Counted from the first letter of the stretch, positions 1 through 12,455 are shown. The stretch: 64,000 nucleotides of DNA from Coptis chinensis (GCA_015680905.1 CM027377.1:57929501-57993500); one strand, 5' to 3'. Made by a program: numbers and translations. Notes: generated by a model from the sequence alone, not told the origin.

Positions 1-82
1 GCAACTCTAGAATGTCCTGGTTACTATCAACATGCATTAGTTGGATAGTACAATATAAACTCATTTCAGAGGCCCAACCAAG

Positions 83-973
83 GTGGTAATAACTTTCAAG
101 GTTAATTATTGGAGACAGAATGCTGGACCCCCAGGTTCTCAAGATCAAAGTTATATTCCACAAACAAGTCAAGCTTCACAGTTGGTCCCTCAACAACAAT
201 TATACTCTCAACAAAATTCCAATACAAGTGGAGAGTTAGTACCTGATCCTAGGAGAAATTATGCCACACCTGCCAACCTGGAGAATGCAATTACTTTGCT
301 ATCACAGAAAAATCAGAAGTTTGAAAGTGTTCTAGAGCTTCTTGCACAGTCTCAGCTCAATCTCCAGCAATCTCAGGCAAGTCAATGTTCTAGAATGGTG
401 TCTCTAGAGGCTAAGGTCGACCAACTCACTACTGCTTTGTCTGTAAAGACACAAGCCATTAAACCTAGCTTATTGGAACCAATATTGAAGAGTGAAGATG
501 TATGCCACATTGGGACAACTTTTAGTACTAATCACCTCCATGATCATGTCAGCTCAGTTACTACTCTCAGATCAGGATTGAAGATAGACAACAAGGTTGA
601 CTTACCTTCTCATGATGACATTGTTACAGAGCAATCAATCAAGATTTCAAATGAAGTTCAAAAGGAAGTGGGGGAAATCCTTTCCACTCCCATTTGTCAA
701 GATGACCAAGACAAGATATGCAAGAATGTCAAAGAGAAAGAAGAGCAAACACATGCTGATGTGTTTGTACCAAAGGCACCTTTTCCTATGTTTTTTGCTC
801 AAAGCAAAAAGGACAAGAAATTTTTAGAGATGAAGGAGGCATTTGAGAAAGATAACATCAATATCCCTTTTCTCAAAGCAATCAAGCAGTTGCTATCATA
901 TGCCAAATTCTTGAAGGATGCATGCAACATAAAGAGAAATACTCATGTTCCAAAGCAAGCATTTCTAGCTTGA
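83..973 (+). pseudogene. gag C-terminal part of element A
   Basis: An open stretch of 296 codons. It has a Gln/Asn-rich region (YWRQNAGPP near the start), a hydrophobic and charged middle, then the TTLRSG motif followed by DNKVD, and finally a basic motif around FLKAIKQLLSYAKFLKD. This order is that of the C-terminal half of plant Athila-type gag, just upstream of the protease. The first in-window ATG is not the native start: the capsid part lies to the left, and reading there is already broken near position 60. The TGA at 971-973 separates gag from the protease, which would normally be read through or in a shared frame. Not expected to be functional. Confidence 0.75.
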
Positions 974-1063
974 CAAACAACATCTATTATCCATCAACAA
1001 GCTCCAATCAAGCTCAAAGATCCAGGAAGTCCTACAATATCATGCAAGATAGGAGAAAAATTT

Positions 1064-1702
1064 ATGGGTAATGCTCTTGTAGACCTTGGTGCTAGTGTTA
1101 ATCTCTTGCCATATCATGTGTACCAAGCATTGGGCCTGGAGAACCTAAAGGCTACACAAGTCAAATTGAAGTTAGCTGACCACTCTACCAAGATTCCCAG
1201 AGGCATAATTGAGGATGTTCTTGTTCAAGTAGCTGATTTCTACTATCCAGTGGATTTCATTGTGATAGACACCCAGGAAGCCTTTGATAAAATACCAATT
1301 ATTCTAGGCCGACCTTTCCTCGCTACCGCAAAAGCTTTGATAAATTGTCACAATGGTGAAATGAAGATCAACTTTGGTAAGATGTCCATGAACATAAATA
1401 TCTTTCACCTGTTGCATAAGGATTGTGATGACACCGAAGGTGGAGAGGTGTACTTCCTTGATAGCATGATACAAGAATCCTTCCCATTCGAAGATACAAT
1501 TGAGAGTGCTCAATCTATAGAAAATTGTGATGAACCTGAGAACCTCACCAAAGAGGCGTTGCTAGCCATGTTCTTGGAATCTCTGCAGAAAATTCAAGAT
1601 TTAAGTGAGCATAATGGAAAATTGGCAGAGAGAGTATCATACCTTGAGAAGATGAACTCTACATTTCAGGATGAACAACAGACTTCTGCCCAGAAAAATT
1701 AG
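1064..1702 (+). pseudogene. Retropepsin (aspartic protease) domain of element A
   Basis: Retroviral-type aspartic protease. The catalytic loop reads VDLGASVNLLP (D-L-G-A in place of D-T/S-G, as is usual in plant Athila elements). It is followed by the flap region with VADFYYPVDFIVID and the conserved C-terminal IILGRPFLATAKALI. This domain processes the gag-pol polyprotein in related elements. After about codon 150 the frame continues into a Leu/Gln/Glu-rich, coiled-coil-like tail that is not part of a normal Athila protease. The frame closes at 1702 and is not followed by reverse transcriptase. Confidence 0.85.
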
Positions 1703-2170
1703 TTACTAGAGAATCAGCTTAAAGAAGTTTTGGAAAAACAATAGAATCTAGAAACTGAAATGAGTTTTCTGAAGCAGAAAGTGGACCATATTGATAAGAA
1801 GCATTGTACTGTTGAAGCTTCTTCTACACTATCATTATCTGAATGAGAGAAGTATGTGAACCAGTCTACCGCCCACCTTGAGCGCAGTCAGCTAGACATC
1901 CATTATTATCACTGTGGTGGTACAGGGCACATCAGATACTATTGTCCTGTTAGAAAGAAAGATTTTTGTCAATCTTCTACACAGAGGAACCACAAGGCCT
2001 ATCACACAATCATCAGACCAGAAATAGTTCAAGGTAGAGAAGCAACTTCACCAGCAATCTTTTCGGCATATCAAGGAGTATTTTTGACAACCCACAAGGT
2101 CAGACCTCCTCGTCCTCCAAACATTCATCGGATTTGGGTAAGAAAATCTGATCTCCTCACTCCAAATTGA
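1703..2170 (+). pseudogene. Coiled coil plus degenerate zinc knuckle, copia-gag-like
   Basis: Translation continues the coiled-coil character through several stops (for example just after 1702 and near 1742). At 1856-2170 it shows a zinc-knuckle-like YHCGGTGHIRYYC whose first Cys is replaced by Tyr, followed by a basic segment and the ending HRIWVRKSDL. That layout (coiled coil, single CCHC, then a W-V-R/P-K motif) resembles the gag end and pol start of plant Ty1/copia elements rather than Ty3/gypsy. I infer that element A carries a piece of copia-type gag behind its protease. The assignment rests on motif recognition only. Confidence 0.45.
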
Positions 2171-4118
2171 TAATGCATGATATATAGTCTTAGGGATCTG
2201 ACTTAAAAAGACCTAACAAAAAAAAAATTGGTAAAAGGAATGTTCTTATTTTTGGGATTAATTTTGATATTCGGCATCAATGGTAACATCTTCCCTTTTT
2301 CTCATTCATTTTATTTACTTAATTTCTATACATTGAGGACAATACATATGTTAAGTTGGGGGATGGTGTACTTGAAAAGTACTTGAGAAATGAATTTTGA
2401 AAATTAGTTTTCAAAAACAAAAATATTTTTGTTTCTATATCAGTAGCATGAGAAAAATGAATTTTAATGATGAGTCTGGGATATATATTCTATACTGCTT
2501 AGTGTTGAGTTTGATAGATAGTTGATATTATTGATTTCATTACCGCTTAGACTATTTATTATGCTCGGACATAGTTCTTGTTGATAGAATTCTTTATCAA
2601 GGCACCACCATAATACTTGGTCAGTTTTGTGTACTTTTGCTAGAAGAGAGATTTAAACCCCTAGTAAACTGGAAGTAGAAGTTTTAGACTTAGCACATGA
2701 GACTTGAGCTTTATACCCATTCTTTGGAGAGTTCTTACGAAAAATCCAAGTCTTAGTGACTCAACATCTTTCAGTTCTTTATGTTGTTGTAATATAGTCT
2801 CATTATTTGTTGATTTGGTTAATCACGAAGTGACCTCAACTGGGGAGATAGCCATTAGGTCTTGTAGTCTATTCGAAACAGAGTATCATACTGATAAGTC
2901 AAGTAGTGAACCCATTCAGCCTTTATCCCACCTAGTAGGACCATCTTGTTAAACCCTTTTGAGCCTTACAATAAGCCATTTTCTTTCATAAAACCTTTTA
3001 CCCTTTACCCAACTCCAGACAAGGAGTATAGCCAAAATCTTTATCAGCCATACCCATATGTTTCTGAGAATACGAGGGGCATAAAAGGAAGAAAGACTAC
3101 AAAAGGAAGAATACAAGGAAATACCAGAGAGATACAATGAAGACCATCATTCTGTTCTAAGTGAAAGAAGCTAGTGGAAAACAAGCATATCCAGTACTAA
3201 TCAAGGATATACCACTAAGCTAAAAAAAAAAAAAGTTGAACAGAATGGATGGAAAAGCTAAGACAAAGGAAGAATTTTCTCTGCAATACAAGATTTGAAG
3301 AAATCTTCCAAAGAAAGAAGTAAAACCCTTAGTGTTTTCAGAAACAACCTTAGAATCCTTTTTACCTTTCCTTCATAAACCAATACCCAAGCCAAGTTAC
3401 AACCCATGACTTATCACTACAATATGGTACAAAGTCTAGAATAGGTGAGAGGATGCTAAAGTGAAGGACCCGACACTTTATATGTTATTGACATTCTTTC
3501 CATGAGACTACTATCATCTAGAAGTCTGTTTTTCAAGGTAGTATGTGGGATGTTCGTATTCATTATTCTTTTTCCCACATACATGAGGTAAAATAGTATA
3601 CCATCTTCTAAGAGATTCTTTTCTGAGAGTATGACCGGTAAGGATTGAAAGTCGAGATTATCTGTCTAATGGTAAACTGGGGATTCCGTTTCTTGGATAG
3701 GAGAGTATAGGAAATTGACTGAGTACACACATAAGCCTTGATTAAGAATTTTGTCAATTTTTACTATCTCCCATCATAATCTATGAGTCTTTGCAGCAAT
3801 GTAGTCAACAATGGAGACCGTCTGTTGGAGTAAGCACTAAGTGGGTCAAGAATTTCTCTCTCTGAAAAATACTATCATTCTTGAACATGTTATTGATTGA
3901 TTTTGTGGGTATATCACCTGAAAACCCTCACAAGACTATAACTCGTCCTTTTTGGGAAACTTAAAGGTTTAAAGCCTTGTTACATATGGTAAATGCAATC
4001 GCGATGCCTGCAAAAATGAGTTAGGATTTTATTTTTGTTATTAGGATGTGATTTTGATCACTTATCTATTTTTTTATCTTATTTGCTAAGAGACTAGCAA
4101 AAGGCTAGTTGGGAGTTG
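2171..4118 (+). other. Non-coding 3' internal region of element A
   Basis: AT-rich, with no sustained coding frame. It has the motif 'cattgaggacaat...ttaagttggggg' near 2331-2365, and near 3920-3975 a stretch (ctataactcgtcc, then aatgcaatcgcga) also found just upstream of the 3' LTRs of elements B and C. That places it as the usual pre-LTR region of this lineage. A purine-rich run just before 4119 is the likely second-strand primer site. No RT or integrase trace was found. Confidence 0.6.
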
Positions 4119-5669
4119 TGATAAGTGCTCAAAAAGTGCTATTTAACCCTCGATTATGCCTCTTGTTTAGCCATCTTAGTAGACTAATAGTGTTTGTAAG
4201 TTATGTTTTATGATTCTACAGGTGCAAGAGAGAGTTTTGTGGAATATTAGAGAAAAAAGGGTAAAACAGAGCAATTCGGAGCATTAAGGATCACATGGGA
4301 AGCCCGTGGACAATCATGGAGAAGGCTAAGGAATTGAAGCTATTAAAGATGCGACTTGGACCTATTTTAAATCATATTTGGAAGCCCAAGGCCAAAGGAT
4401 TCGTTGCTTGGACCAAATCCCGCAAAAAAGAATAGAAGGATAGAGCAGAAAAGACAAAATAGGCTTACACGTCTGGGACGCATGGATTGAGCGTCCAGAT
4501 GCATTGATCGCGTCTGAGATGCATGAATAGTGCGTCCAGACGCATGGATCGACAATGTAGCCAATTTCTTCTTAGTTTTGGAGACGAAGTTGGACTCTGA
4601 AAGAAGTCTATTTGTATTAGGAAACAAATGATAGTTGGAATGCTTCTAGAGCTCATTGTAACCTCTATAAATAGAGGACCTAAGTGCCTCATGTAATTTG
4701 TCAATTCACTTATATTCTTGTCTCCAGAACTTGAGGCAGAGAGAGATTAATAATAAAAGATCGGTTTTAACTAGCTGAGTCTTAATAAATTAGTCTTTCT
4801 TGTCTTATGTTCTTCGACTCTTCTTCTTCTCGTTCTTCATGTTATTCCTTCTTCATGGAAGGCTAATCTTCTCCTTCAAGGGAGGAGATGAAGCCAGTGC
4901 TTAAGGTTTAATGATTCTTCTGGTTCATGGTGTTCTTCAATCAGGTTAGTTATTTATGTTTTTAGTTATTAGTTCCATAGCCCAGACCAGGGGATGGAAG
5001 TATGGATTAAGGTTTTTATTTATTGCAATCGAATATCATGCTAGTTTAGGGTTTTATTTATTGCAATTGAATATTTGCTAGTGACATGCTTTTATTTATT
5101 GCAATTGAATATAATGCTAGAATAGGGTTTTATTTATTGTAATTGAATATTATACTATTATTCTCTACTTTTCTTCTAGTTGTGTAGTGTTTTAGAGTAA
5201 GGGAAGTATTCCTTGTGTTTGCCTTAGATGGTGATTCATTGAATAGATGCCCAAGCTCACATAAAAGGAAAGAAGATACTAGTAACATGAATATAGGAAC
5301 AACCTTAAGTAGAGTAATTTGTTAACGATGTTTTGTCCAAGAGGGCACCGGTACTCATTCGATTGCCTAATTGTAGTCTACTTGTGAGAACAACCATGAA
5401 GCAAAAGGTCATTGAATCAAAAGTATTGGTGGATTCTAATCTCTTGAATTCCCTTTCTTATAAATTCTCAATAGTTTAGTTTAGTTTAGTTTAGTTTAGC
5501 ATTAGAATCTATAATACCTATAATCATAGTTTTTAATCCCTCAAACCCCCTTTCCAGTCCTGTCCTTCACATAACATACACTTAAAAGTGGAACGATACC
5601 CTACTCATCCTTTACTTATTGAGGGATAATTAGGTTTTGATATGCTTCTATTTTGTTCAACGACCATCA
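4119..5669 (+). repeat. 3' LTR of element A
   Basis: Starts TGATAAGTGCTC and is inferred to end at ...CGACCATCA, giving TG...CA ends. The right end is an inference from the resumption of the antisense-ORF frame at 5670; the 5' LTR needed for confirmation is outside the window. It contains an R-like region with a TATA box, a cluster of GCGTCCAGA-type short repeats at 4468-4552, and a (TTTAG)n run near 5474-5498. Confidence 0.65.
4664..4673 (+). promoter_or_regulatory. TATA box in LTR of element A
   Basis: CTATAAATAG within 'acctctataaatagagg', the usual RNA polymerase II TATA context of plant gypsy LTRs. It would drive element transcription from the LTR. Confidence 0.6.
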
Positions 5670-7791
5670 TCTATCCACATCCCATATCTCATCTACATAC
5701 ACAAAAAGGAAGCTTGTCACTTTCCAAAAAAACCCAACCTAGAAATAATTAGAACTGCATATCAAATACCAGATACAGTCACCCTCCGACACTATGCTGG
5801 ATGTAGGAAAGGGACCAAATGCCAAAGTGGTGATGCCCAAACAATCATTATCACTGTGGGGCAACTAGCTGTTGGTTTGCGACTCCCCTTAACTAACCTC
5901 GATCGAGAGGTATTGAACCACTTGACTATCTCTCCTGGTTAAGGCACTAGCAATTTCTGGAGACTATTACATATTTACAACTATTATAATTCTCATCTAG
6001 CACCCGATGTGCGGAGATCCCAAAAAATCCGGCTTACCGACATTATAAATCATTATACCTTTGTCGAACGTATCGAAAAAAACAAAAGCGGTCGACCGAA
6101 GCCCAGTGGATATTTCTATCCCAAGAAACGAAGCTACCGACAATGTATCATTAAAGTAAATCGAGATAGTGGTTTTAGATGGCCACTCTATCCTATCATG
6201 GTATTTGGTCAATGGGAGGCAACTGCTCCAATCGCGGTCCCTACCCTGGCACATCATGTTTTTAACCTTAGAGGTACGTTGTTCACGACCCCCTTTCTTG
6301 AACCCAGCTTTCATCACGGATCTGTTATCTGATTGATCTAAAATTGTGACCCTGTTTCAGTATTAAAATCGACAACACCGTCCAGTAGTGGCGAATCTAC
6401 TAGAGTATCGGATCTTCTAAGAGGCACTGATGAAGAAATAACTGCTCGAACTAGTGCTGACAAATATGGCAATCCAAAATCGAATATCGATCTTCCAGAT
6501 ATCGATAATTATGTTACTCCTCTATATTTCCTAAAAAGTAACGCCCTTCGAGGTCAAGATCCTTTACCTCCCCAATCTGTTATGCCATGCAAAACTAGTC
6601 CATGTTCTTTACAACCTTGTTCATCTGAAAAAGTATTGAGAAAAACTTTTGATTTTGCTGAACTGCCTGCTGACACTCCTCGATGTTATTTTGATTATAT
6701 GTTAAATGGTTTTAAAATGACTGAAGATCTTTTTCCCAAAATCAAACAAGAGATTCCCGATTTCTATAATTATCTACTTTTGCAAGATGTTTTTGATCAC
6801 TACTGCTTATTGTACATAGATATGGGCTCTCGCATTCCTTATGTTCAAGACAAATCAACCAAATACCTGAACAAGTTTCTAAAAAAATCAACAAGTGGGA
6901 GCTCCTCCCAAGCTCCTACCTCTTCTCAAGAAAAACCTGTCGATACCGGTCTTCACAAAAAGAAAAGAAAAGAGCCTAGTTCCACTGAAGCACCACCAAC
7001 CTCGAGGGTACCGAAGGCTGCAAAAACTACCACCACTAAAATAGCTATCCCTGTGCCTGCCAAATCATCAACTATACCAGCCACTCACAAATCCACTGTT
7101 CCATCCACAGCTTCAGGTTCTTTTTCTCATCCTGAAGTTTTCATCGCTGATTTCATCCTTCGAAACAAACAAAAGGTTCTTAAATCTGCCTCTTTATTCT
7201 CTTATCCTCCGACACCTGGACTCGGAGAAGCTCTTGTCGTGAATATTATTCTCCCTCGAGATAGATCAGCAATGGTTGAAATTTGCACAACTTAACGCTT
7301 TCAAATATTGTGCTCCTCCCTCGAAAAGGTAAGGAAACAGCTTTGGTCGTACTCTTATCCTAGTTTGCTCATTATATATAATGTACTCATGGACCATATC
7401 TTGATTCCAGACTAAAGTTGCTGCTGTTGGCCAGTTTGAGCATAATATGAGTACCTTCCGCCTTCTCCGGGAAGATAATGACAAACTGAAACAAGAGAAA
7501 GAGAGAATACAACATTCTTTGGAAGAATAAAAGAAAAAACATGCTTTCACTTGCTCCCAACTCAATTCTGCGAACGTCAAGATGAAGAAATTCATTGATG
7601 AGAATATCGAGTTGATTTCAAAGTTGAAGAAAGCTTATGCTGAAAATGAAGCGAGCCTCGAACAAGAAAAAACAAAAATAGCTAATCTCGAAACAAAGAC
7701 AACTAGTCTTGAGGTAGAACTTCAAAAAGCTAAGCTTGATCTGGTTCCAGCTGAAAATCATATGAAATATTCTGTTACAATGATGAGGAGT
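5670..7791 (+). pseudogene. Antisense ORF of the Tat-type element, 5' part
   Basis: A plus-strand, spliced, coding-like region. Exon 1 runs 5670-6273, with an in-frame TAA at 5940. Intron 1 is 6274-6360 (gtacgt...tttcag). Exon 2 runs 6361-7328, with a frameshift near 7270. Intron 2 is 7329-7410 (gtaagg...ttccag). Exon 3 starts at 7411, with an in-frame TAA at 7528. The N-terminal part (around IPDTVTLRHYAG and LRLPLTNLDREVLNHL) looks like the plant transposon-associated domain found in extra ORFs of Tat elements. The middle is Ser/Lys/Pro-rich with a KKKRK basic cluster, and the end is a coiled coil rich in Glu, Lys and Leu. The 5' end is cut by element A and the 3' end by the CACTA insertion at 7792. 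Function unknown. Confidence 0.6.
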
Positions 7792-7806
7792 CACTACACC
7801 AGAAAT
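7792..7806 (+). repeat. CACTA left terminal inverted repeat
   Basis: CACTACACCAGAAAT, matching the complement of the right end over the first 14 bases. It is followed by subterminal AAAACGAC, AAGACGG and CCGTC motifs to about 7900. Confidence 0.9.
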
Positions 7807-9825
7807 GCTGAAAAACGACACTAGGTTAAGACGGTTAAAACCGTCTTTAAATTAGGACTGCTAAAGCCGTCCTATATGGCATAAGACGGTCGTATAATGA
7901 CTTGAAGTAAAAAAGAGGACGAGCTTTAGTGTGGTAAATACACGACAGTAGCGGCAGTTCTGGAACTCGTCGCCTTACGTGGGCGGGGATAGTTTTTCAC
8001 TCTCACGCTCATTATTTCCAATACCTTATTTTCAATAACAAAGCCAGTTAGAAACCTAGTGGAAAGAGAGATAAAACAAAACCAAAAAAAGGTGACTTCT
8101 AACAACAAGCCATGAGTTTTGTCCACTTAAGCAAGAGCTTCTGTAAGGAACACAAGGCAATAGCTTGTGAGCTTTTGTGAAATTGTAAGATCTCTCTTTC
8201 TCTCTCAAAATATAACATTTAGTTATTAATTTTAAAGCTTAAAGTTTTTGTTTTTTTGACTGATTTTTGGTTATTAAATTGATGTATTATTCACTAAACT
8301 GAAATGGGTACTTGAAACTTCAATAAAATCAAAGTTCCTTCTCCAAATTGAGGTAAAGTTCTTTCCTTTCTTCATTCTTTTGCATTTTTTATTGTTTTAT
8401 TACTATGGATTCAATGGGGTTCATTGAATCTATCATGGGTATTTGTTATTTCGATTTTTCTTTGATGGGTATGAAATATTCATCTAATTTTTGGTATTTG
8501 GATTATGTTAATTTGATTCATATTGAATTATTTGGTGCTGGTTGTTTTAGAGTTGCTTGATCTTAGTTGTTACTAGCACAAGTGTTGTTGTTAATTAATC
8601 TTGGTTAGTTTTCAGTTGTAAACTAGTTTTGTTTTGTTGTAGAAATTATTTTCATTTGTCAAAATTTGGTTTTGTTATTTGCTAAAAAAAAAAGCTATCT
8701 TTTTGTGATTCCTGTGTAGTTAATGTTTTTGTATATGTTGAAACATAGAAGTGGTCATTACATTCCATTCCAATTCATTTTATGTTATTAATTGGGGTTT
8801 TTAGATTAAGAGGTTAAATACGTATACGAGTGTCACTTTAGGTGATAAAAAAAATGTTGATGGGTTCCTGATTTTTTTTTGTTTGCACCCAAAAATTCTT
8901 TGTATATATTTAATATGTCGAAGTGGTTGCTATCACTAGGACCTTAGGTTTCTCCTTGGTACTCTTGACTAGTGGTCCTGACCTTAACACTTAGTAGCAC
9001 CCTTGAAGAAGAACAGTGTATTGATTGAATGTTTAACTTCCTCATCAACACTTGTTTTTTTTAGTATCTTTCGTCAACATTTGCTGGAGTACTTTTATTT
9101 GATCCATAGATTAAATTAGCTGAGGTATGCATATTAGCTTCTCTACTATTTTTTATGACATGTTTTTGTAGCAGTTAGTGAGGCTTGGGGCTTGGCTCAC
9201 TGCTTATTTGTAGTCTTTGTTGTTTTGTAGTGCATATTTGAAATTTTGACGTGAATACGTGTATGTGGATATGTTACCTATTGGAACTTGCTTCATAGTA
9301 ATGAATGTATGTAATTATAAATGTTCAGATTTATTGGTCCATTATCTATAAGAGTAATGTTTTTTCTTGTCTTGCATTAGATATAACGCTACTCTATATC
9401 TGTGTCATTTGCTTGCTTTTTCAAGATCATTTCTTGTTACGATGGTTTTCTGGTCTTTAGTATATTTGTGACAAAGCTATAGTTTTAATTGAAATGTCTT
9501 ATTGAATAATAGTGGAAATCATTTGGGTTATAGGGCATGCCAACTTCACACTACACCAGAATTTAATAATTTGGACACAGTCTTGGGACTATATTCCTCG
9601 TATCCAATTAAGACTGTATACACGTACAATCTTGTAATGGTTAGCTATTAAAATGTAATGAATGATGAAATATATGAAAATAAGTTGTTTTGTAGCGAAA
9701 ATGTAATGGATTTTTACGCCTCTGAATATCTTTGTATGATTTTTCATAAAGAAAAGAACCCTAACTACATAATTCTTTTATGTGGTTTCCTACTCATTCC
9801 ACCTATACTCTTGATTTCCTCTCAG
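7807..9825 (+). other. Left CACTA interior, no gene recognised
   Basis: Subterminal motifs end near 7925. From about 7930 to 8200 there is a pyrimidine/CT-rich stretch that looks like a 5' UTR, with an ATG near 8112 and a splice-donor-like GTAAG near 8186; no product could be recognised. The rest to 9825 is T-rich, intron-like DNA. A second CACTACACCAGAA sits at 9548-9560. Confidence 0.5.
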
Positions 9826-9985
9826 TGTTGGGGTCTCAAATGGGCTAGGAGCCAGAGAACCTAAAGTTGCCAAGTTCTCTGTAGTGATGGCTGTTTGGAC
9901 ATCCTTCCTGTTTGGTATTATTTTCTCAGGTTCAATATTAGCTACCAAGAGTCAATTTCCCAAAATTTTCATAGAGAAACCCTGT
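9826..9985 (+). pseudogene. MATE (DTX) efflux transporter exon fragment
   Basis: One exon-like open stretch behind a good acceptor (ttcctctcag, ending 9825). It reads VSNGLGAREPKVAKFSVVM and continues through a hydrophobic segment to ATKSQFPKIF. This matches the plant MATE/DTX family signature (VRVSNELGAGNPKAAKFSV in family members), including the following transmembrane helix. MATE carriers export organic cations or secondary metabolites by H+ or Na+ antiport. About 50 codons remain of a protein usually near 480-500 residues. Similarity stops near 9982 and unrelated DNA follows. It is the first of three captured transporter fragments in the CACTA element, in the same orientation as the others. 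Confidence 0.8.
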
Positions 9986-11518
9986 GATGTCCGGGTTTCT
10001 CATACCGTGTTACTGTGTTGCGTGTAGTTACTGGACCTTTTTAAGTTGCTACTTTAAGGAGCACTAAAATTCCCCTTCATTCAGTTTGAGATTTCTATTT
10101 ATTTAATTTATGATTTTTAACTAGCTAGTTTTTACTTGTTTAATAACTTCTTTGATTTGCTAATTATTTTGGTTGCCTGTGAAGTTTTACTTTGGTGACA
10201 AGTGTGGGACACGAGCCACAAAACACCTAAATAACTAGACTATGTACAATTAAACCTACCCTACAACCCAACTCTCACCTCTTGCTTGGGGGCGTCCATG
10301 ATCAGTAGAAAGAACCACTTGCAGTCAACAACAAATCAACAATATTTCTTATCTTTGTCCTTATTCTACCATACTTTCACCCTTTCAATCATAGTAATTG
10401 GGTACTTTTTGACAATCCATGCTTTGGAATCACTATTGGGAATTTGATTGATTGTGTGGTCTGAGTATTAATTGGGAGCATCATTTCTAGCTTTCTTTAC
10501 TCTCTTAGATTTTGCTATTCATCCGATTTTCCAACCATATATTCCCTAGTCTGAATTGGTACCTTGATTTGCAGTAAGTAGTTTACACTTCCATCACTTT
10601 ATCATCCTTTAAATAGTGTACTCCTTTTTTAATTTTGGACACACCTCTGTCAAGTAAGTGGTTTATTTTTATTTTTATTATTTCTCTCAACTTTGGTGGA
10701 GCTGAATTTTGAGTGGGATTATAACTCATTACTGAAATTTCAAGTTTGGAGATGTATAGCTAATAACATGTGTCGTAATTCAACATACGATTTTGATGAC
10801 GACTATTCATGATGTCAACTTCGCATTTTAAGTCTATGGTATTTATTTTATGCAAATGCTTGTTTTTAATGTTGTCCTAGTAAGACCATGGTAGCAAGTT
10901 TGATTTTAGAGATTGGATCTGCCTTTACTACGTCTCTAAAGACCACATTTGTATTCTTTGCTGAAACCATGGAATGTTTATGACAATCAGAGATAGTGTA
11001 GTTCTTTATACCAGTGTTATCAAACCCAGCCAGGAGGTCAAACCGGTGAAGGGATTGGGTCACTGGGTTAGTGTTTGGACCAGTGGTTCACTACTTGAAC
11101 TAAATAAGTAAATATATGTGTATACATTCATATATTAGTAATACTTCGTGGGAATAGTGGTGCGACAACTGATATGTAAGTTGTTTGATTTGTGGAAGCA
11201 AGGTTCGAGTTTGCAGACTCGCAAACAATTTATTTTTGAATTTATAAGAATCGCACAATTAGCAAAATGAAGAAAATCAATAACTAAATGACATACCATG
11301 GTTTGTAAAGTCTAGCTAATGTGGCATCATCATGTCACACTATACATGGCATAATGTGACTGAAAGCTCACAAACTACAACCAAGTAAGTATGAAAGAAT
11401 TATGTGCACTTTCAGTTATACTCAAAGATAAGTTGCATTGAACACATTCTTATGCTAGGACTCAATTCGATTGTTGTTGGGATGTCTGCTCACATTATGT
11501 ACACTTTGCTCCTTTCCA
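9986..11518 (+). other. Non-coding DNA between captured MATE and NHX fragments
   Basis: AT-rich, intron- or intergenic-like. Near 11010-11095 is a 'ccggtgaag...gtcactgggtt' type repeat often seen as dispersed plant repeat remnants. Around 11155-11215 is a weak tRNA/SINE-like pair of motifs (tagtggtgcgac and ggttcgag), too degenerate to call. Confidence 0.4.
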
Positions 11519-12455
11519 GGCATGTTTTTGCAACGTTGTCATACATCCGCAGAAACATTTATCTTCCTATATGTGGGAATGGATGCCCTTGACAGTGAGA
11601 AATGGCTAATGAGCGAGTTAAGGTATGTTAGCCAACGCGTAATATACTAATCAAGAAAGCAAAATGGTTATCATTAGTATTGGGGTAATACAACGAAATA
11701 AAAATTGCAGAATATTTTTTCGCGTGTGAGTTTGTTAGTCTTTTTTTTTTTTTGTTCTATTTTTAACTAAAATGACAATTGATTTTCTTGTTATATTTGT
11801 AATCTAGCTAAAGTTTTTCCTAGTTACAATTTTGTTATGACATTACTTTATGATGTCGTAGCTTCGGGACAAGTCTTGGCGTATATTCTACTTTGATATT
11901 TCTAATATTACTTGGACGAGCCGTATTGGTTATTCTTGGCTCAGGCATCTCCAATGTTTTCAATAAGATGTATGGAAGCCCGAGGATTACATACAAGGAT
12001 CAGGTGAGCAATCTCAAAGTAATGCAGTTTTTTCTTTACAAATTCAAGTGTAGTATATGTTCTTTCAAATGCATCGAAGTCCAGCTCTGTTCATAACAGG
12101 GCAAAAGAAAATAAATGGCAGGGCCTAGAGACATGACAGAAATCCAAGTATTTGATGGTCACGAGCATGCTTCCTCAGCTAAATTTTGGTTAGGTTATAA
12201 TCTGGTGGGCTGGACTTATGAGAGGTGCTATTTCTATTGCTTTAGCTTTTAGTCAGGTATGTTGCTAGAGAAATAATATCATTGAAATAAGGCAAGTCTG
12301 ATACTCATCATTTATGCAAGTTTTGTTTTAAAAAGTTAGTAACAACACTACTCTCTAACTTTGTCTCTACAGTATACACACTCTGGTGTACCATGGGATT
12401 CTGGTCAAGCAACAATGGTGACAAACACCATTATTGTTGTACTCTTACTACACTG
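11519..12455 (+). pseudogene. NHX-type Na+(K+)/H+ antiporter gene fragment
   Basis: Four exons with GT-AG borders. Exon 11519-11622 has HVFATLSY, then after a 1-base frameshift AETFIFLYVGMDALDSEKW. Exon 11862-12003 has LGVYSTLIFLILLGRA. Exon 12194-12256 has WWAGLMRGAISIALAF. The start of the exon at 12373 has SGVPWDSGQATMVTNTIIVV and then loses frame. The order and the WWAGLMRGA signature identify the C-terminal membrane core of plant NHX exchangers, which move K+ or Na+ into vacuole or endosome in exchange for H+. The N-terminal half and the regulatory tail are absent. The last exon runs straight into sugar-transporter sequence near 12455. Confidence 0.85.

Larger units (their letters stand above)
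1..5669 (+). mobile_element. Athila-like Ty3/gypsy element A (5' part outside window)
   Basis: The right-hand part of a plus-strand LTR retrotransposon. The order is gag remnant, retropepsin, a coiled-coil and zinc-knuckle segment, a long non-coding 3' stretch, then a 3' LTR that starts with TGATAAGTGC at 4119. Gag carries the TTLRSG motif and the protease DLGASVNLLP, both typical of plant Athila-type gag-pol. No reverse transcriptase, RNase H or integrase lies between the protease and the LTR, so this copy is a non-autonomous deletion derivative. It lies in the 5' part of the antisense ORF of the Tat-type element (reading resumes near 5670). The 5' LTR and the left target duplication are outside the window. 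Confidence 0.8.

Noticed and set aside
5474-5498. Telomere-like (TTTAG)n run
   Set aside because: The unit is TTTAG, not the plant telomere unit TTTAGGG, and it lies inside an LTR; a simple slippage repeat.
11150-11215. SINE or tRNA-like A and B boxes
   Set aside because: Only loose matches, with no foldable tRNA and no poly(A) or duplication.
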